DNA of 64,000 nt, taken from NCBI RefSeq assembly GCF_050948175.1, contig NW_027490469.1, positions 62,001-126,000 of the forward strand, given 5' to 3'. The DNA is from Xylocopa sonorina. Taxonomy: Eukaryota; Arthropoda; Insecta; Hymenoptera; Apidae. Each line of letters begins with the position of its first letter. Position 1 is the stretch's first letter. Below the pieces are notes generated by a model. It had not been told where the DNA came from. It did no database searches and was given only the letters and a program-made list of their open reading frames with translations. Below, piece by piece: positions 14,301-26,048 of this stretch. Both the position numbers and the translations under genes were made by a program.

Positions 14301-17300
14301 AGCACTAGAAAGCTATTGCTACGATACGTAGACATCTGCAAACGCTATTTCCTTGCAAGTAAGTGTCGCATTTACATTCATTTGAATCGTAGACGAGGAA
14401 TGCATAACACTTCGCAATGAATATTATATCTTATCATGAAACATAGATATGAGATGCAATATCTCGTTTTAAGATGCATTTGAACTCTATTGCTTCGATA
14501 CGTAGACATCTGCAAACGCTATTTCCTAGCAAGGAAGTGTCGCATTTACATCCATTTGAATCGTAGACGAGGAATGCATAACACTTCGCAATGAATATTA
14601 TATCTTATAATGAAACATAGATATGAGATGCAATATCTCGTTTAAGGAAGCATTTGAACTCTATTGCTTCGATACGTAGACATCTGCAAACGCTATTTCC
14701 TTGCAAGGAAGTGTCGCATTTACATTCATTTGAAGTGTAGGCGAGGAATACATAACACTTCGCAAATCATGTTATATCTTACCATGAAACATAGAATTGA
14801 GAACGCAATATCTTGTTCTTAGAAACATTTGAACTCTATTGCTTCGATGCGTAGACATCTGCAAACGCTATTTCCTAGCAAGGAAGTGTCGCATTTACAT
14901 CCATTTGAATCGTAGTCGAGGAATGCATAACACTTCGCAATGAATATTATATCTTATCATGAAACATAGATATGAGATGCAATATCTCGTTTAAGGAAGC
15001 ATTTGAACTCTATTGCTTCGATACGTAGACATCTGCAAACGCTATTTCCTTGCAAGGAAGTGTCGCATTTACATTCATTTGAAGTGTAGACGAGGAATAC
15101 ATGATACTTCGCAAATCATATTATATCTTACCATGAAACATAGAGATGAGATGCGATATCGCGTTTTAAGAAGCATTTGAACTCTATTGCTTCGATACGT
15201 AGACATCTGCAAACGCTACTTCCTTGCAAGGAAGTGTCGCATTTACATTCATTTGAAGTGTAGACGAGGAATACATGATACTACGCAAATCATATTATAT
15301 CTTACCATGAAACATAGAAATGAGATGCGATATCGCGTTTTAAGAAGCATTAGAACACTATTGCCACGATAGGTAGACATTTGCAAACGCTATTTCCTAG
15401 CAAAGAAGTGTCGCATTTACATTCATTTGAAGTGTAGACGAGGAATACATAACACTTCGCAAATCATATTATATCTTGCCATGAAACATAGAAATGAGAT
15501 GCAATATCGCGTTTTAAGAATCATAAGAACTCTATTGCTACGATACGTAGACATCTATAAACGCTATTTCCTTCCAAGGAAGTGTCGCATTTACATTCAC
15601 TTGAAGTGTAGGCGAGGAATACATAACACTTCGCAATGAATATTACATCTTATCATGAAACATAGAATTGAGATGCGATATCTTGTTTTTGAAGCATTTG
15701 AACTCTATTGCTTCGATACGTAGACATCTGCAAACGCTATTTCCTAGCAAGGAAGTGTCGCATTTACATTCATTTGAAGTGTAGACGAGGAATACATAAC
15801 ACTTCGCAAAACATATTATATCTTACCATGAAACATAGAAATGAATGCAATATCGCGTTTTAAGAATCATAAGAACTCTATTGCTACGATACGTAGACAT
15901 CTGCAAACGCTATTTCCTTGCAAGGAAGTGTCGCATTTACATTCATTTGAGTCGTAGACGAGGAATGCATAACACTTCGCAATGAATATTATATCTTATC
16001 ATGAAACATAGATATGTGATGCAATATCTCGTTTTAAGAAGCACTTGAACTCTATTGCTTCGATACGTAGACATCTGCAAACGCTATTTCCTTGCAAGGA
16101 AGTGTCGCATTTACATTCATTTGAAGTGTAGACGAGGAATACATGACACTTCGCAAATCATATTATGTCTTACCATGAAACATAGAAATGAGATGCGATA
16201 TCGCGTTTTAAGAATCATAAGAACTCTATTGCTACGATACGTAGATATCTGCAAACGCTATTTCGTTGCAAGTAAATGTCACATTTACAATCATCTGAAG
16301 TGTAGACGAGGAATACATAACACTTCGCATATCATATTATACCTTACCATGAAACATAGAAATGAGATGCGATATCGCCTTTTAAGAACCATAAAAACAC
16401 TATCGCTACGATACGTAGACATCTGCAAACGCTATTTCCTTGCAAGGAAGTGTCGCATTTACATTCATTTGATTCGTAGACGAGGAATGCATAACACTTC
16501 GCAATGAATATTATATCTTACCATGAAACATAGAAATGAGATGCGATATCGCGTTTTAAGAAGCATTAGAAAGCTATTGCTACGATACGTAGACATCTGC
16601 AAACGCTATTTCCTAGCGAGGAAGTGTCGCGTTTACATTCATTTGAAGTGTAGGCGAGGAATACATAACACTTCGCAATGAATATTACATCTTATCATGA
16701 AACATAGAATTGAGATGCTATATCTTGTTTTTAGAAGCATTTGAACTCTATTGCTTCGATACGTAGACATCTGCAAACGCTATTTCCTAGCAAGGAAGTG
16801 TCGCATTCACATTCATTTGAAGTGTAGACGAGGAATACATAACACTTCGCAAATCATATTATATCTTACCATGAAACATAGAAATGAGATGCAATATCGC
16901 GTATTAAGAATCATAAGAACTCTATTGCTACGATACGTAGACATCTGCAAACGCTATTTCCTTGCAAGGAAGTGTCGCGTTTACATTCATTTGAATCGTA
17001 GACGAGGAATGCATAACACTCCGCAATGAATATTATATCTTATCATGAAACATAGATATGAGATGCAATATCTCATTTTAAGAAGCATTAGAACTGTATT
17101 GCTACGATACGTAGACATCTGCAAACGCTATTTCCTTGCAAGGAAGTGTCGCATTTACATTCATTTGAAGTGTAGACGGGGAATACATGATACTTCGCAA
17201 ATCATATTATATCTTACCATGAAACATAGAAATGAGATGCGATATCGCGTTTTAAGAAGCATTAGAACACCATTGCTACGATAGGTAGACATTTGCTAAC

Positions 17301-20139
17301 GCTATTTCCTAGCAAAGAAGTGTCGCATTTACATTCATTTGAAGTGTAGACGAGGAATACATAACACTTCGCAAATCATATTATATCTTGCCATGAAACA
17401 TAGAAATGAGAAGCAATATCGCGTTTTAAGAATCATAAGAACTCTATTGCTACGATACGTAGACATCTGCAAACGCTATTTCCTTGCAGGGAAGTGTCGC
17501 ATTTACATTCATTTGAAGTGTAGACGAGGAATACATGACACTTCGCAAATCATATTATATCTTACCATGAAACATAGAAATGAGATGCGATATCGCGTTT
17601 TAAGAAGCATTAGAAAGCTATTGCTACGATACGTATACATCTGCAAACGCTATTTCCTAGCGAGGAAGTATCGCATTTACATTCATTTGATGTGTAGACG
17701 AGGAATACATAACAATTCGCAAATCATATTATATCTTATCATGAAACATAGAAATGAGATGCGATATCGCGTTTTAAGAAGCATTGGAAATCTATTGCTA
17801 CGATACGAAGACATCTGCAAACGCTATTTCCTAGCGAGGAAGTGTCGCATTTACATTCATTTGAAGTGTAGACGAGGAATACATAACACTTCCCCAATCA
17901 TATTATATCTTACCATGAAACATGGAAATGAGATGCGATATCGCGTTTTAAGAAGCATTAGAACTCTATTGCTACGATACGTAGACATCTGCAAACGCTA
18001 TTTCCTTGCAAGGAAGTGTCGCATTTACATGCATTTGAATCGTAGACGAGGAATGCATAACACTTCGCAGTGAATATTATATCTTATCATGATACATAGA
18101 AATGAGGTGCGATATGTCGTTTTAAGAAGCATTAGAACTCTATCCCTACGATACGTAGGCATCTGCAAACGCTATTTCCTTGCAAGGAAGTGTCGCATTT
18201 ACATTCATTTGAAGTGTAGAAGAGGAATACATAACACATCGCAAATCATATTATATCTTACCATGAAACATAGAAATGAGATGCAATATCGCGTTTTAAG
18301 AATCATAAGAACTCTATCGCTACGATACGTAGACATCTGCAAACGCTATTTCCTTGCAAGCAAGTGTCGCATTCACATTCATTTGTAGTGTAGACGAGGA
18401 ATACATGACACTTCGCAAATCATATTATATCTTACCATGAAACATAGAAATGAGATTCGATATCGCGTTTTAAGAAGCATTAGAAAGCTATTGCTACGAT
18501 ACGTAGACATTTGCAAACGCTATTTCCTAGCAAGGAAGTGTCGCATTTACATTCATTTGAAGTGTAGACGAGGAATACATGATACTTCGCAAATTATATT
18601 ATATCTTACCATGAAACATAGAAATGAGATGCGATATCGCGTTTTAAGAAGTATTAGAACTCTATTGCTACGATACGTAGACATCTGCAGACGCTATTTC
18701 CTAGCAAGGAAGTGTCGCATTTACATTCATTTGAAGTGTAGACGAGGAATACATAATACTTCGCAAATCATATTATATCTTACCATGGAACATAGAAAAA
18801 AGATGCGATATCGCGTTTTAAGAAGCATTAGAACACTATTGCTACGATAGGTAGACATTTGCAAACGCTGTTTCCTAGCAAAGAAGTGTCGCATTTACAT
18901 TCATTTGAATCGTAGACGAGGAATGCATAACACTTCGTAATGAATATTATATCTTACCATGAAACATAGAAATGAGGTGCGATATCGCGTTTTAAGAATC
19001 ATATGAACTCTATTTCTACGATACGTAGACATCTGCAGACGCTATTTCCTAGCAAGGAAGTGTCGCACTTACATTCATTTGAAGTGTAGACGAGGAATAC
19101 ATAACACATCGCAAATCATATTACATCTTACCATGAAACATAGAAATGAGGTGCGATATCGCGTTTTAAGAAGCATTAGAACACTATTGATACGATACCT
19201 AGACATCTGCAGACGCTATTTCCTAGCAAGGAAGTGTCGCAATTACATTCATTTGAAGATTAGACGAGGAATACATGACGCTTCGCAAATCGTATTATAT
19301 CTTACCATGAAACATAGAAATGAGATGCGATATCGCGTTTTAAGAAACATTATAAATCTATTGCTACGATACGTAGATATCTGCAAACGCTATTTCCTAG
19401 CGAGGAAGTGTCGCATTCACATTCATTTGAAGTGTAGACGAGGAATACATAACACTTCGCAAATCATATTATATCTTACCATGAAACATAGAAATGAGAT
19501 GCAATATCGCGTTTTAAGTATCATAAGAACTCTATTGCTACGATACGTAGACATCTGCAAACGCTATTTCCTTGCAAGGAAGTGTCGCATTTACATTCAT
19601 TTGAATCGTAGACGAGGAATGCATAACACTTCGCAATGAATATTATATCTTATCATGAAACATAGATATGAGATGCAATATCTCTTTTTAAGAAGCATTT
19701 GAACTCTATTGCTGCGATACGTAGACATCTGCAAACGCTATTTCCTTGCAAGGAAGTGTCGCATTTACATTCATTTGAAGTGTAGACGAGGAATACAAGA
19801 TACTTCGCAAATCATATTATACCTTACCATGAAACATAGAGATGAGATGCGATATCGCGTTTTAAGAAGCATTTGAACTCTATTGCTTCGATACGTAGAC
19901 ATCTGCAAACGCTACTTCCTTGCAAGGAAGTGTCGCATTTACATTCATTTGAAGTGTAGACGAGGAATACATGACACTTCGCAAATCATATTATATCTTA
20001 CCATGAAACATAGAAATGAGATGCGATATCGCGTTTTAAGAAGCATTAGAACTCTATTACTACGATAGCTAGACATCTGCAGACGCTATTTCCTAGCAAG
20101 GAAGTGTCGCATTTACATTCGTTTGAAGTGTAGACGAGG

Positions 20140-21844
20140 AATACATGATACTTAGCAAATTATATTATATCTTACCATGAAACATAGAAATGAGATGCGA
20201 TATCGCGTTTTAAGAAGTATTAGAACTCTATTGCTACGATACCTAGACATCTGCAGACGCTATTTCCTAGCAAGGAAGTGTCGCATTTACATTCATTTGA
20301 AGTGTAGACGAGGAATACATAATACTTCGCAAATCATATTATATCTTACCATGGAACATAGAAAAAAGATGCGATATCGCGTTTTAAGAAGCATTAGAAC
20401 ACTATTGCTATGATAGGTAGACATTTGCAAACGCTATTTCCTAGCAAAGAAGTGTCGCATTTACATTCATTTGAATCGTAGACGAGGAATGCATAACACT
20501 TCGTAATGAATATTATATCTTACCATGAAACATAGAAATGAGATTCGATATCGCGTTTTAAGAAGCATTAGAAAGCTATTGCTACGATACGTAGACATCT
20601 GCAAACCCTATTTTCTAGCGAGGAAGTATCGCATTCACAATCATTTGAAGTGTAGACGAGCAATACATGACACTTCGCAAATCGTGTTATATCTTACCAT
20701 GAACCATAGAAATGAGATGCGATATCGCGTTTTAAGAATCATATGAACTCTATTTCTACGATACGTAGACATCTGCAGACGCTATTTCCTAGCAAGGAAG
20801 TATCGGATTTACATTCATTTGAAGTGTAGACGAGGAATACATGATACTTCGCAAATCATATTATATCTTACCATGAAACATAGAAATGAGATGCGATATC
20901 GCGTTTTAAGAAGCATTTGAACTCTATTGCTTCGATACGTAGACATCTGCAAACGCTATTTCCTTGCAGGGAAATGTCGTATTTACATTCATTTGAAGTG
21001 TAGACGAGGAATACATGACACTTCGCAAATCATATTACATCTTACCATGAAACATAGAAATGAGATGCGATATCGCGTTATAAGAAGCATTAGAAAGCTA
21101 TTGCTGCGATACGTAGACATCTGCAAATGCTATTTCCTAGCGAGGAAGTATCGCATTCACATTCATTTGTAGTGTAGACGAGGAATACATGATACTTCGC
21201 AAATTATATTATATCTTACCATGAAACATAGAAATGAGATGCGATATCGCGTTTTAAGAAGTATTAGAACTCTATTGCTACGATACCTAGACATCTGCAG
21301 ACGCTATTTCCTAGCAAGGAAGTGTCGCATTTACATTCATTTGAAGTGTAGACGAGGAATACATAATACTTCGCAAATCATATTATATCTTACCATGGAA
21401 CATAGAAAAAAGATGCGATATCGCGTTTTAAGAAGCATTAGAACACTATTGCTACGATAGGTAGACATTTGCAAACGCTATTTCCTAGCAAAGAAGTGTC
21501 GCATTTACATTCATTTGAATCGTAGACGAGGAATGCATAACACTTCGTAATGAATATTATATCTTACCATGAAACATAGAAATGAGATTCGATATCGCGT
21601 TTTAAGAAGCATTAGAAAGCTATTGCTACGATACGTAGACATCTGCAAACCCTATTTTCTAGCGAGGAAGTATCGCATTCACAATCATTTGAAGTGTAGA
21701 CGAGCAATACATGACACTTCGCAAATCATGTTATATCTTACCATGAACCATAGAAATGAGATGCGATATCGCGTTTTAAGACTCATATGAACTCTATTTC
21801 TACGATACGTAGACATCTGCAGACGCTATTTCCTAGCAAGGAAG
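20140..21844. repeat. 1,044-bp (6-monomer) tandem duplication
   Basis: About 20,140-20,800 matches about 21,184-21,844 at an offset of 1,044 bp. Shared rare variants include 'accatggaacatagaaaaaag', 'cacttcgtaatgaa', 'gcaaaccctattttctagc' and 'gacgagcaatac'. The intervening unit type with 'ccttgcagggaaatgtcg' (from about 20,840) recurs near 22,406 and 23,276. Six monomers is also the period of the cleaner higher-order repeat at 39-43 kb, but the variants here are different. Confidence 0.75.
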
Positions 21845-24449
21845 TGTCGCACTTACATTCATTTGAAGTGTAGACGAGGAATACATAACACATCGCAAAT
21901 CATATTACATCTTACCATGAAACATAGAAATGAGATGCAATATCGCGTTTTAAGTATCATAAGAACTCTATTGCTACGATACGTAGACATCTGCAAACGC
22001 TATTTCCTTGCAAGGAAGTGTCGCATTTACATTCATTTGAATCGTAGACGAGGAATGCATAACACTTCGCAATGAATATTATATCTTATCATGAAACATA
22101 GATATGAGATGCAATATCTCTTTTTAAGAAGCATTTGAACTCTATTGCTGCGATACGTAGACATCTGCAAACGCTATTTCCTTGCAAGGAAGTGTCGCAT
22201 TTACATTCATTTGAGTCGTAGACGAGGAATGCATAACACTTCGCAATGAATATTATATCTTATCATGAAACATAGATATGAGATGCAATATCTCTTTTTA
22301 AGAAGCATTTGAACTCTATTGCTGCGATACGTAGACATTTGCAAACGCTATTTCCTTGCAAGGAAGTGTCGCATTTACATTCATTTGAAGTGTAGACGAG
22401 GAATACATGATACTTCGCAAATCATATTATATCTTACCATGAAACATAGAAATGAGATGCGATATCGCGTTTTAAGAAGCATTTGAACTCTATTGCTTCG
22501 ATACGTAGACATCTGCAAACGCTATTTCCTTGCAGGGAAATGTCGCATTTACATTCATTTGAAGTGTAGACGAGGAATACATGACACTTCGCAAATCATA
22601 TTACATCTTACCATGAAACATAGAAATGAGATGCGATTTCGCGTTTTAAGAAGCATTAGAAAGCTATTGCTGCGATACGTAGACATCTGCAAATGCTATT
22701 TCCTAGCGAGGAAGTATCGCATTCACATTCATTTGTAGTGTAGACGAGGAATACATGACACTTCGCAAATCATATTATATCTTACCATGAAACATAGAAA
22801 TGAGATTCGATATCGCGTTTTAAGAAGCATTAGAAAGCTATTGCTACGATACGTAGACATCTGCAGACGCTATTTCCTTGCATGGAAGTGTCGCATTTAC
22901 ATTCATTTGAAGTGTAGACGAGGAATACATAACACCTCGCAAATCATGTTATATCTTACCATGAAACATAGAATTGAGATGCGATATCGCGTTTTAAGAA
23001 ACATTAGAACACTATTGCTACAGTACCTAGACATCTGCACACGCTATTTCCTAGCAAGGAAGTGTCGCATTTACATTCATTTGAAGTGTAGACGAGGAAT
23101 ACATAACACTTCGCAAATCATGTTATAATATCTTACCATGAAACATAGAATAGAGATGCGATATATTGTTTTTAGAAGCACCTGAACTCTATTGCTACGA
23201 TACGTAGACATCTGCAGACGCTATTTCCTTGCAAGGAAGTGTCGCATTCACATTCATTTGAAGTGTAGACGAGGAATACATGATACTTCGCAAATCATAT
23301 TATATCTTACCATGAAACATAGAAATGAGATGCGATATCGCGTTTTAAGAAGCATTTGAACTCTATTGCTTCGATACGTAGACATCTGCAAACGCTATTT
23401 CCTTGCAGGGAAATGTCGCATTTACATTCATTTGAAGTGTAGACGAGGAATACATGACACTTCGCAAATCATATTACATCTTACAATGAAACATAGAAAT
23501 GAGATGCGATATCGCGTTTTAAGAAGCATTAGAAAGCTATTGCTGCGATACGTAGACATCTGCAAATGCTATTTCCTAGCGAGGAAGTATCGCATTCACA
23601 TTCATTTGTAGTGTAGAGGAGGAATACATGACACTTCGCAAATCATATTATATCTTACCATGAAACATAGAAATGAGATTCGATATCGCGTTTTAAGAAG
23701 CATTAGAAAGCTATTGCTACGATACGTAGACATCTGCAAACGCTATTTCCTTGCAAGGAAGTGTCGCACTTACATTCATTTGAATCGTAGACGAGGAATG
23801 CATAACACTTCGCAATGAATATTACATCTTATCATGAAACATAGAAATGAGATGCGATATCTCGTTTTAAGAAGCATTTGAACTCTATTGCTTCGATTCG
23901 TAGACACCTGCAAACGCTATTTCCTTGCAAGGAAGTGTCACATTTACATTCTTCTGAAGTGAATACGAGGTATACATAACACTTTACAATGAATATTATA
24001 TCTTATCATGCAACATAGTAATGAGATGCGATATCGCGTTTTAAGAAGCATTAGAACTCTATTGCTACGATACGTAGACATTTGCAAACGCTATTTCCTT
24101 GCAAGGAAGTGTCGCATTCACATTCATTTGTAGTGTAGACGAGGAATATATAACACTTCGCATATCATATTATATCTTACCATGAAACATAGAAATGAGA
24201 TGCGATATCGCGTTTTAAGGATCATAAGAACTCTATTGCTACGATACGTAGACAACTGCAAACGCTATTTCCATGCAAGGAAGTGTCGCATTTACATTCA
24301 TTTGAAGTGTAGACGAAGAATACAGAACACTTCGCAAATCATATTATATCTTACCATGAAACATAGAAATGAGATGCGATATCGCGTTTTAAGAAGTTTT
24401 AGAACTCTATTGCTACGATACCTAGACATCTGCAGACGCTATTTCCTAG

Positions 24450-24454
24450 CAAGG
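24450..24454. repeat. Target site duplication, left copy (CAAGG)
   Basis: CAAGG immediately precedes the LTR and is repeated immediately after it at 26,044-26,048. Removing the LTR and one copy restores the satellite sequence 'cctagcaaggaagtgtcgc', so the 5 bp were duplicated on insertion. Confidence 0.93.
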
Positions 24455-24602
24455 TGTAACGTCAGGCGTACCGCCTGCCACCCTCCGGCGTCCACCTCAT
24501 CATCCCCAGCATCCGTATCCGGAGCCCCTGCACACGGGCCACCCGCCGACTCGCCGTCCCTACAGAAGGAGACAAAGGTACGAGAGGGAAGAAGGATGCA
24601 GC

Positions 24603-24746
24603 ATGCCGCGCCCACGCGCGATCTCCACACACGAGGGGGAGGACTTCACCCCGTATTACGAGGGCGAGGAGCTCTCCGACACGTACTGGTTCGAATCCCC
24701 AGCGATCACGAAGCCCTATACGTACTTCTCGTACATATGGGACTAG
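24603..24746 (+). pseudogene. Carboxy-terminal tail of a retroelement ORF inside the LTR (fragment)
   Basis: From the ATG at 24,603 to the TAG at 24,744-24,746 there are 47 codons. The product is acidic and aromatic, with motifs GEDFTPYYEGEEL, SDTYWFES and a final KPYTYFSYIWD. Codons are strongly biased to C or G at the third position, unlike the satellite. The same frame is open upstream to the LTR edge at 24,455, reading a proline- and arginine-rich segment. In an intact element, a polyprotein from the internal domain could therefore have run into the 3' LTR and stopped here. With the internal domain lost it is an orphan tail. I do not recognise the family. The alternative frame starting TGT at 24,455 is also open (to 24,751) but has a less protein-like tail. 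Coding status is inference from composition. Confidence 0.45.
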
Positions 24747-24811
24747 GATAAGCACACTACTCATATATGTACATACACACCAACACACACCTAGATTTAA
24801 GTGAATATATG

Positions 24812-24818
24812 TATATAT
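24812..24818 (+). promoter_or_regulatory. Possible TATA-like element in the LTR
   Basis: TATATAT lies in the only AT-rich part of the 5' half of the LTR, about 65 bp after the coding tail stops and just before the GC-rich block. That is a reasonable position for an LTR promoter at the end of U3. No clear initiator could be fixed, and short TATA strings are common in AT-rich DNA. Confidence 0.2.
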
Positions 24819-24900
24819 TTCATTCATGCACGGTTATGTTCCGTTGCACTCGCGCGCACACTCGACGCTCGCGGCTCACGCTTAACGCGGACCGCGCCCC

Positions 24901-24973
24901 ACTCCGAACGGCCGCCCCACCACGAGGGCCGAGCGGCCGCCCTACTCCGACCGTCCGCCCCACCGCGAGGGCC
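24901..24973. repeat. GC-rich direct repeat in the LTR (two 30-bp copies)
   Basis: The 30 bases at 24,901-24,930 and 24,944-24,973 match at 27 of 30 positions, both containing actccga, ccgccccacc and cgagggcc, with a 43-bp period. They lie in the most GC-rich part of the LTR, which otherwise shows no confident gene. Confidence 0.8.
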
Positions 24974-25027
24974 CAGCGACTCGCGCGCGGCGCGACCCGA
25001 GGAGGTCGCGGACGCCAGATCCGAGAG

Positions 25028-25107
25028 TCAGTTCCTATCTCACCTCTGAACCGAAGAGTTCCTAACTCGCCTCCGAACCGAGGAGTTCTAACCCAGCATC
25101 CGAACGA
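25028..25107. repeat. Degenerate 27-bp tandem repeat in the LTR (three units)
   Basis: Three imperfect units each contain gagttcctaac-like sequence and end in gaaccga or gaacga (25,048-25,054, 25,075-25,081 and 25,102-25,107). The spacing is 27 bp. This could be a regulatory minisatellite; function is not visible. Confidence 0.65.
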
Positions 25108-25423
25108 TGCACTTTCGATCCGAGCAATAGGCTCATTCGCAACGAGCAATTAGCTCTAATGCATTCGTCTCTACCCATACTCCCATAGCGGAGTCCATTC
25201 GATACTTCATACTATTTCTAATTCTCATTGTAATCGTTATTCAGTAACTTAGAATTTAGTCAAGTGTATCTAGTATAGTGAAATCATAGAATATAGTTTA
25301 TTTTTACCAGATTCAAAGTATCTTTATTCGAGTTCAAATACAATTCCTTAATTCTAATCCACGGGTACGCTCGCAATTATTCTAATTCTATACCTCATCT
25401 GCGATAGTCTTGAGGCTCGACGA

Positions 25424-25526
25424 CTAGAGCGAACCAGCGCTTAGTTGCTCCATCCTCACTTCTACCGTGTATAGAATATCTTGCGCCCAGGTTGATCCCG
25501 GTAAGCTAGAGCGAACCAACGCTTAG
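25424..25526. repeat. 21-bp direct repeat pair in the LTR, 82 bp apart
   Basis: The sequence ctagagcgaacc(a/g) followed by cgcttag occurs at 25,424-25,444 and 25,506-25,526 with one mismatch. The pair sits about 35-135 bp upstream of the ATG at 25,562. A paired motif in an LTR could be a protein-binding or leader element; this is inference only. Confidence 0.7.
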
Positions 25527-25561
25527 CAGCGCCGTACTCGACCGAAGTTCAAGTATTCTCG

Positions 25562-25909
25562 ATGAGCCTTGCACCTCCGACAAAGCGTACACGACGCGTG
25601 GGGAGGAGAGAGTTTATTCGTCGTCTCGCTCGGGAATACGTGGGTGATGCACCAGAATATTCAATTTCCTGCGTTCGAGTCCTGGTTCCTGTGAAGGAGG
25701 TTTCCTTCGCCGCACGACCCGTACGAGTCGCCAATCGTCAGGGACAAACGCCGATACCTGCCAGCCGGAGTCAACCCGCCTGGACGCTTATTCCCGTAGA
25801 CGTACCTCCGTTCCAGCCGTACGCCGCCGCCATCCCGGTTGCGGATCCAAGGCGCTCCAGGTACCTGGAAAGAGAAATCAGACAGCGGAATCAAGCCTTC
25901 GCAAGGTAA
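25562..25909 (+). CDS. Hypothetical 115-codon open frame in the 3' part of the LTR, ending at a splice donor
   Basis: The ATG at 25,562 opens a 115-residue frame with a basic start (PPTKRTRRVGRREF, then IRRLAREY), a proline-rich middle and a basic, glutamine-containing end (YLEREIRQRNQAFAR). Third positions favour C or G in the second half. The apparent TAA stop (25,907-25,909) is part of the splice-donor consensus AAG|GTAAGT. The frame could therefore be a first coding exon that continues, after splicing, into the lost internal domain, for example the start of a gag-like product. The minus strand is also open over parts of this stretch, which weakens the case. I recognise no domain. In this solo LTR it is at most a remnant. 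Confidence 0.35.
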   Translation: MSLAPPTKRTRRVGRREFIRRLAREYVGDAPEYSISCVRVLVPVKEVSFAARPVRVANRQGQTPIPASRSQPAWTLIPVDVPPFQPYAAAIPVADPRRSRYLEREIRQRNQAFAR

Positions 25910-25911
25910 GT
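25903..25911 (+). other. Candidate 5' splice site (AAG|GTAAGT)
   Basis: The nine bases AAGGTAAGT match the metazoan donor consensus (C/A)AG|GTAAGT completely, with the intron GT at 25,906-25,907. It closes the open frame beginning at 25,562 and lies 138 bp before the LTR end. No acceptor can be assigned because the internal domain is absent; any transcript from this copy would run on into satellite. Confidence 0.5.
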
Positions 25912-26043
25912 TTAGTGTTAATTATCGTTTTATCGAGTCCGAAACGCCAACGAACCCGGTCCGGACGCACTTCGCGTTATTTTCGGGAACGGTTACGACT
26001 TTGTGCCACCGTTGCGAGCGCAACCGCACCTCGGGACGTGACA

Positions 26044-26048
26044 CAAGG
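26044..26048. repeat. Target site duplication, right copy (CAAGG)
   Basis: This is an exact repeat of 24,450-24,454. The satellite continues with 'aagtgtcgc' in correct phase directly after it. Confidence 0.93.

Larger units (their letters stand above)
1..24449. repeat. 174-bp tandem satellite array, left part
   Basis: Head-to-tail monomers of 174 bp fill this stretch without a break. Each carries the same landmarks in order: gaggaatac, cacttcgcaa, atatcttacc, gaaacatag, gcgatatcgc, ctacgatacgtag, gcaaacgctatttcc, aggaagtgtcgc and cattcatttg. A few monomers are 175 bp because of one extra A in gctaacgatacg, and a few carry 3-base changes (for example near 15,841 and 23,126). The array is already under way at base 1, so its left edge is outside the window. 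No non-satellite sequence longer than a few bases is seen before the LTR. The size is close to one nucleosome plus linker, as in many centromeric satellites; that role is inference. Confidence 0.98.
24455..26043 (+). mobile_element. Solo LTR of an LTR retrotransposon, 1,589 bp
   Basis: This is the only non-satellite DNA in the window. It begins TGTAACGTC and ends GACGTGACA, imperfect inverted ends (8 of 9 bases) with the canonical TG...CA, and is flanked by a 5-bp direct duplication (CAAGG). No second direct copy or internal domain is seen, so it is best read as a solo LTR left by LTR-LTR recombination; a short non-autonomous element is the alternative. It is clearly richer in G+C at both ends than the satellite. 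Internal features suggest plus-strand orientation: a coding-looking tail at the 5' side, internal direct repeats, and an open frame ending at a splice donor at the 3' side. I saw no AATAAA signal. A 5-bp duplication fits several LTR superfamilies, so I do not assign one. Confidence 0.88.

Noticed and set aside
23120..23135. Three-base insertion in 'gttataatatc' as an assembly error
   Set aside because: It is isolated, unlike the dense indels at 57.7-60.5 kb, and fits ordinary monomer variation.
24182..24751. 189-codon frame crossing from satellite into the LTR
   Set aside because: The first half is satellite and the second half is LTR, joined at the insertion point 24,455. It is a chance fusion; only the LTR part in another frame looks protein-like.
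24439..25149. Minus-strand open frames in the GC-rich part of the LTR
   Set aside because: GC-rich DNA lacks stops by composition. They overlap direct repeats and the plus-strand tail and show no recognisable motif.
24455..26043. Complete short retroelement or DNA transposon instead of a solo LTR
   Set aside because: There are no terminal direct repeats inside it and no long terminal inverted repeats. The TG...CA ends with a 5-bp duplication fit an LTR best, although a small non-autonomous element cannot be fully excluded.
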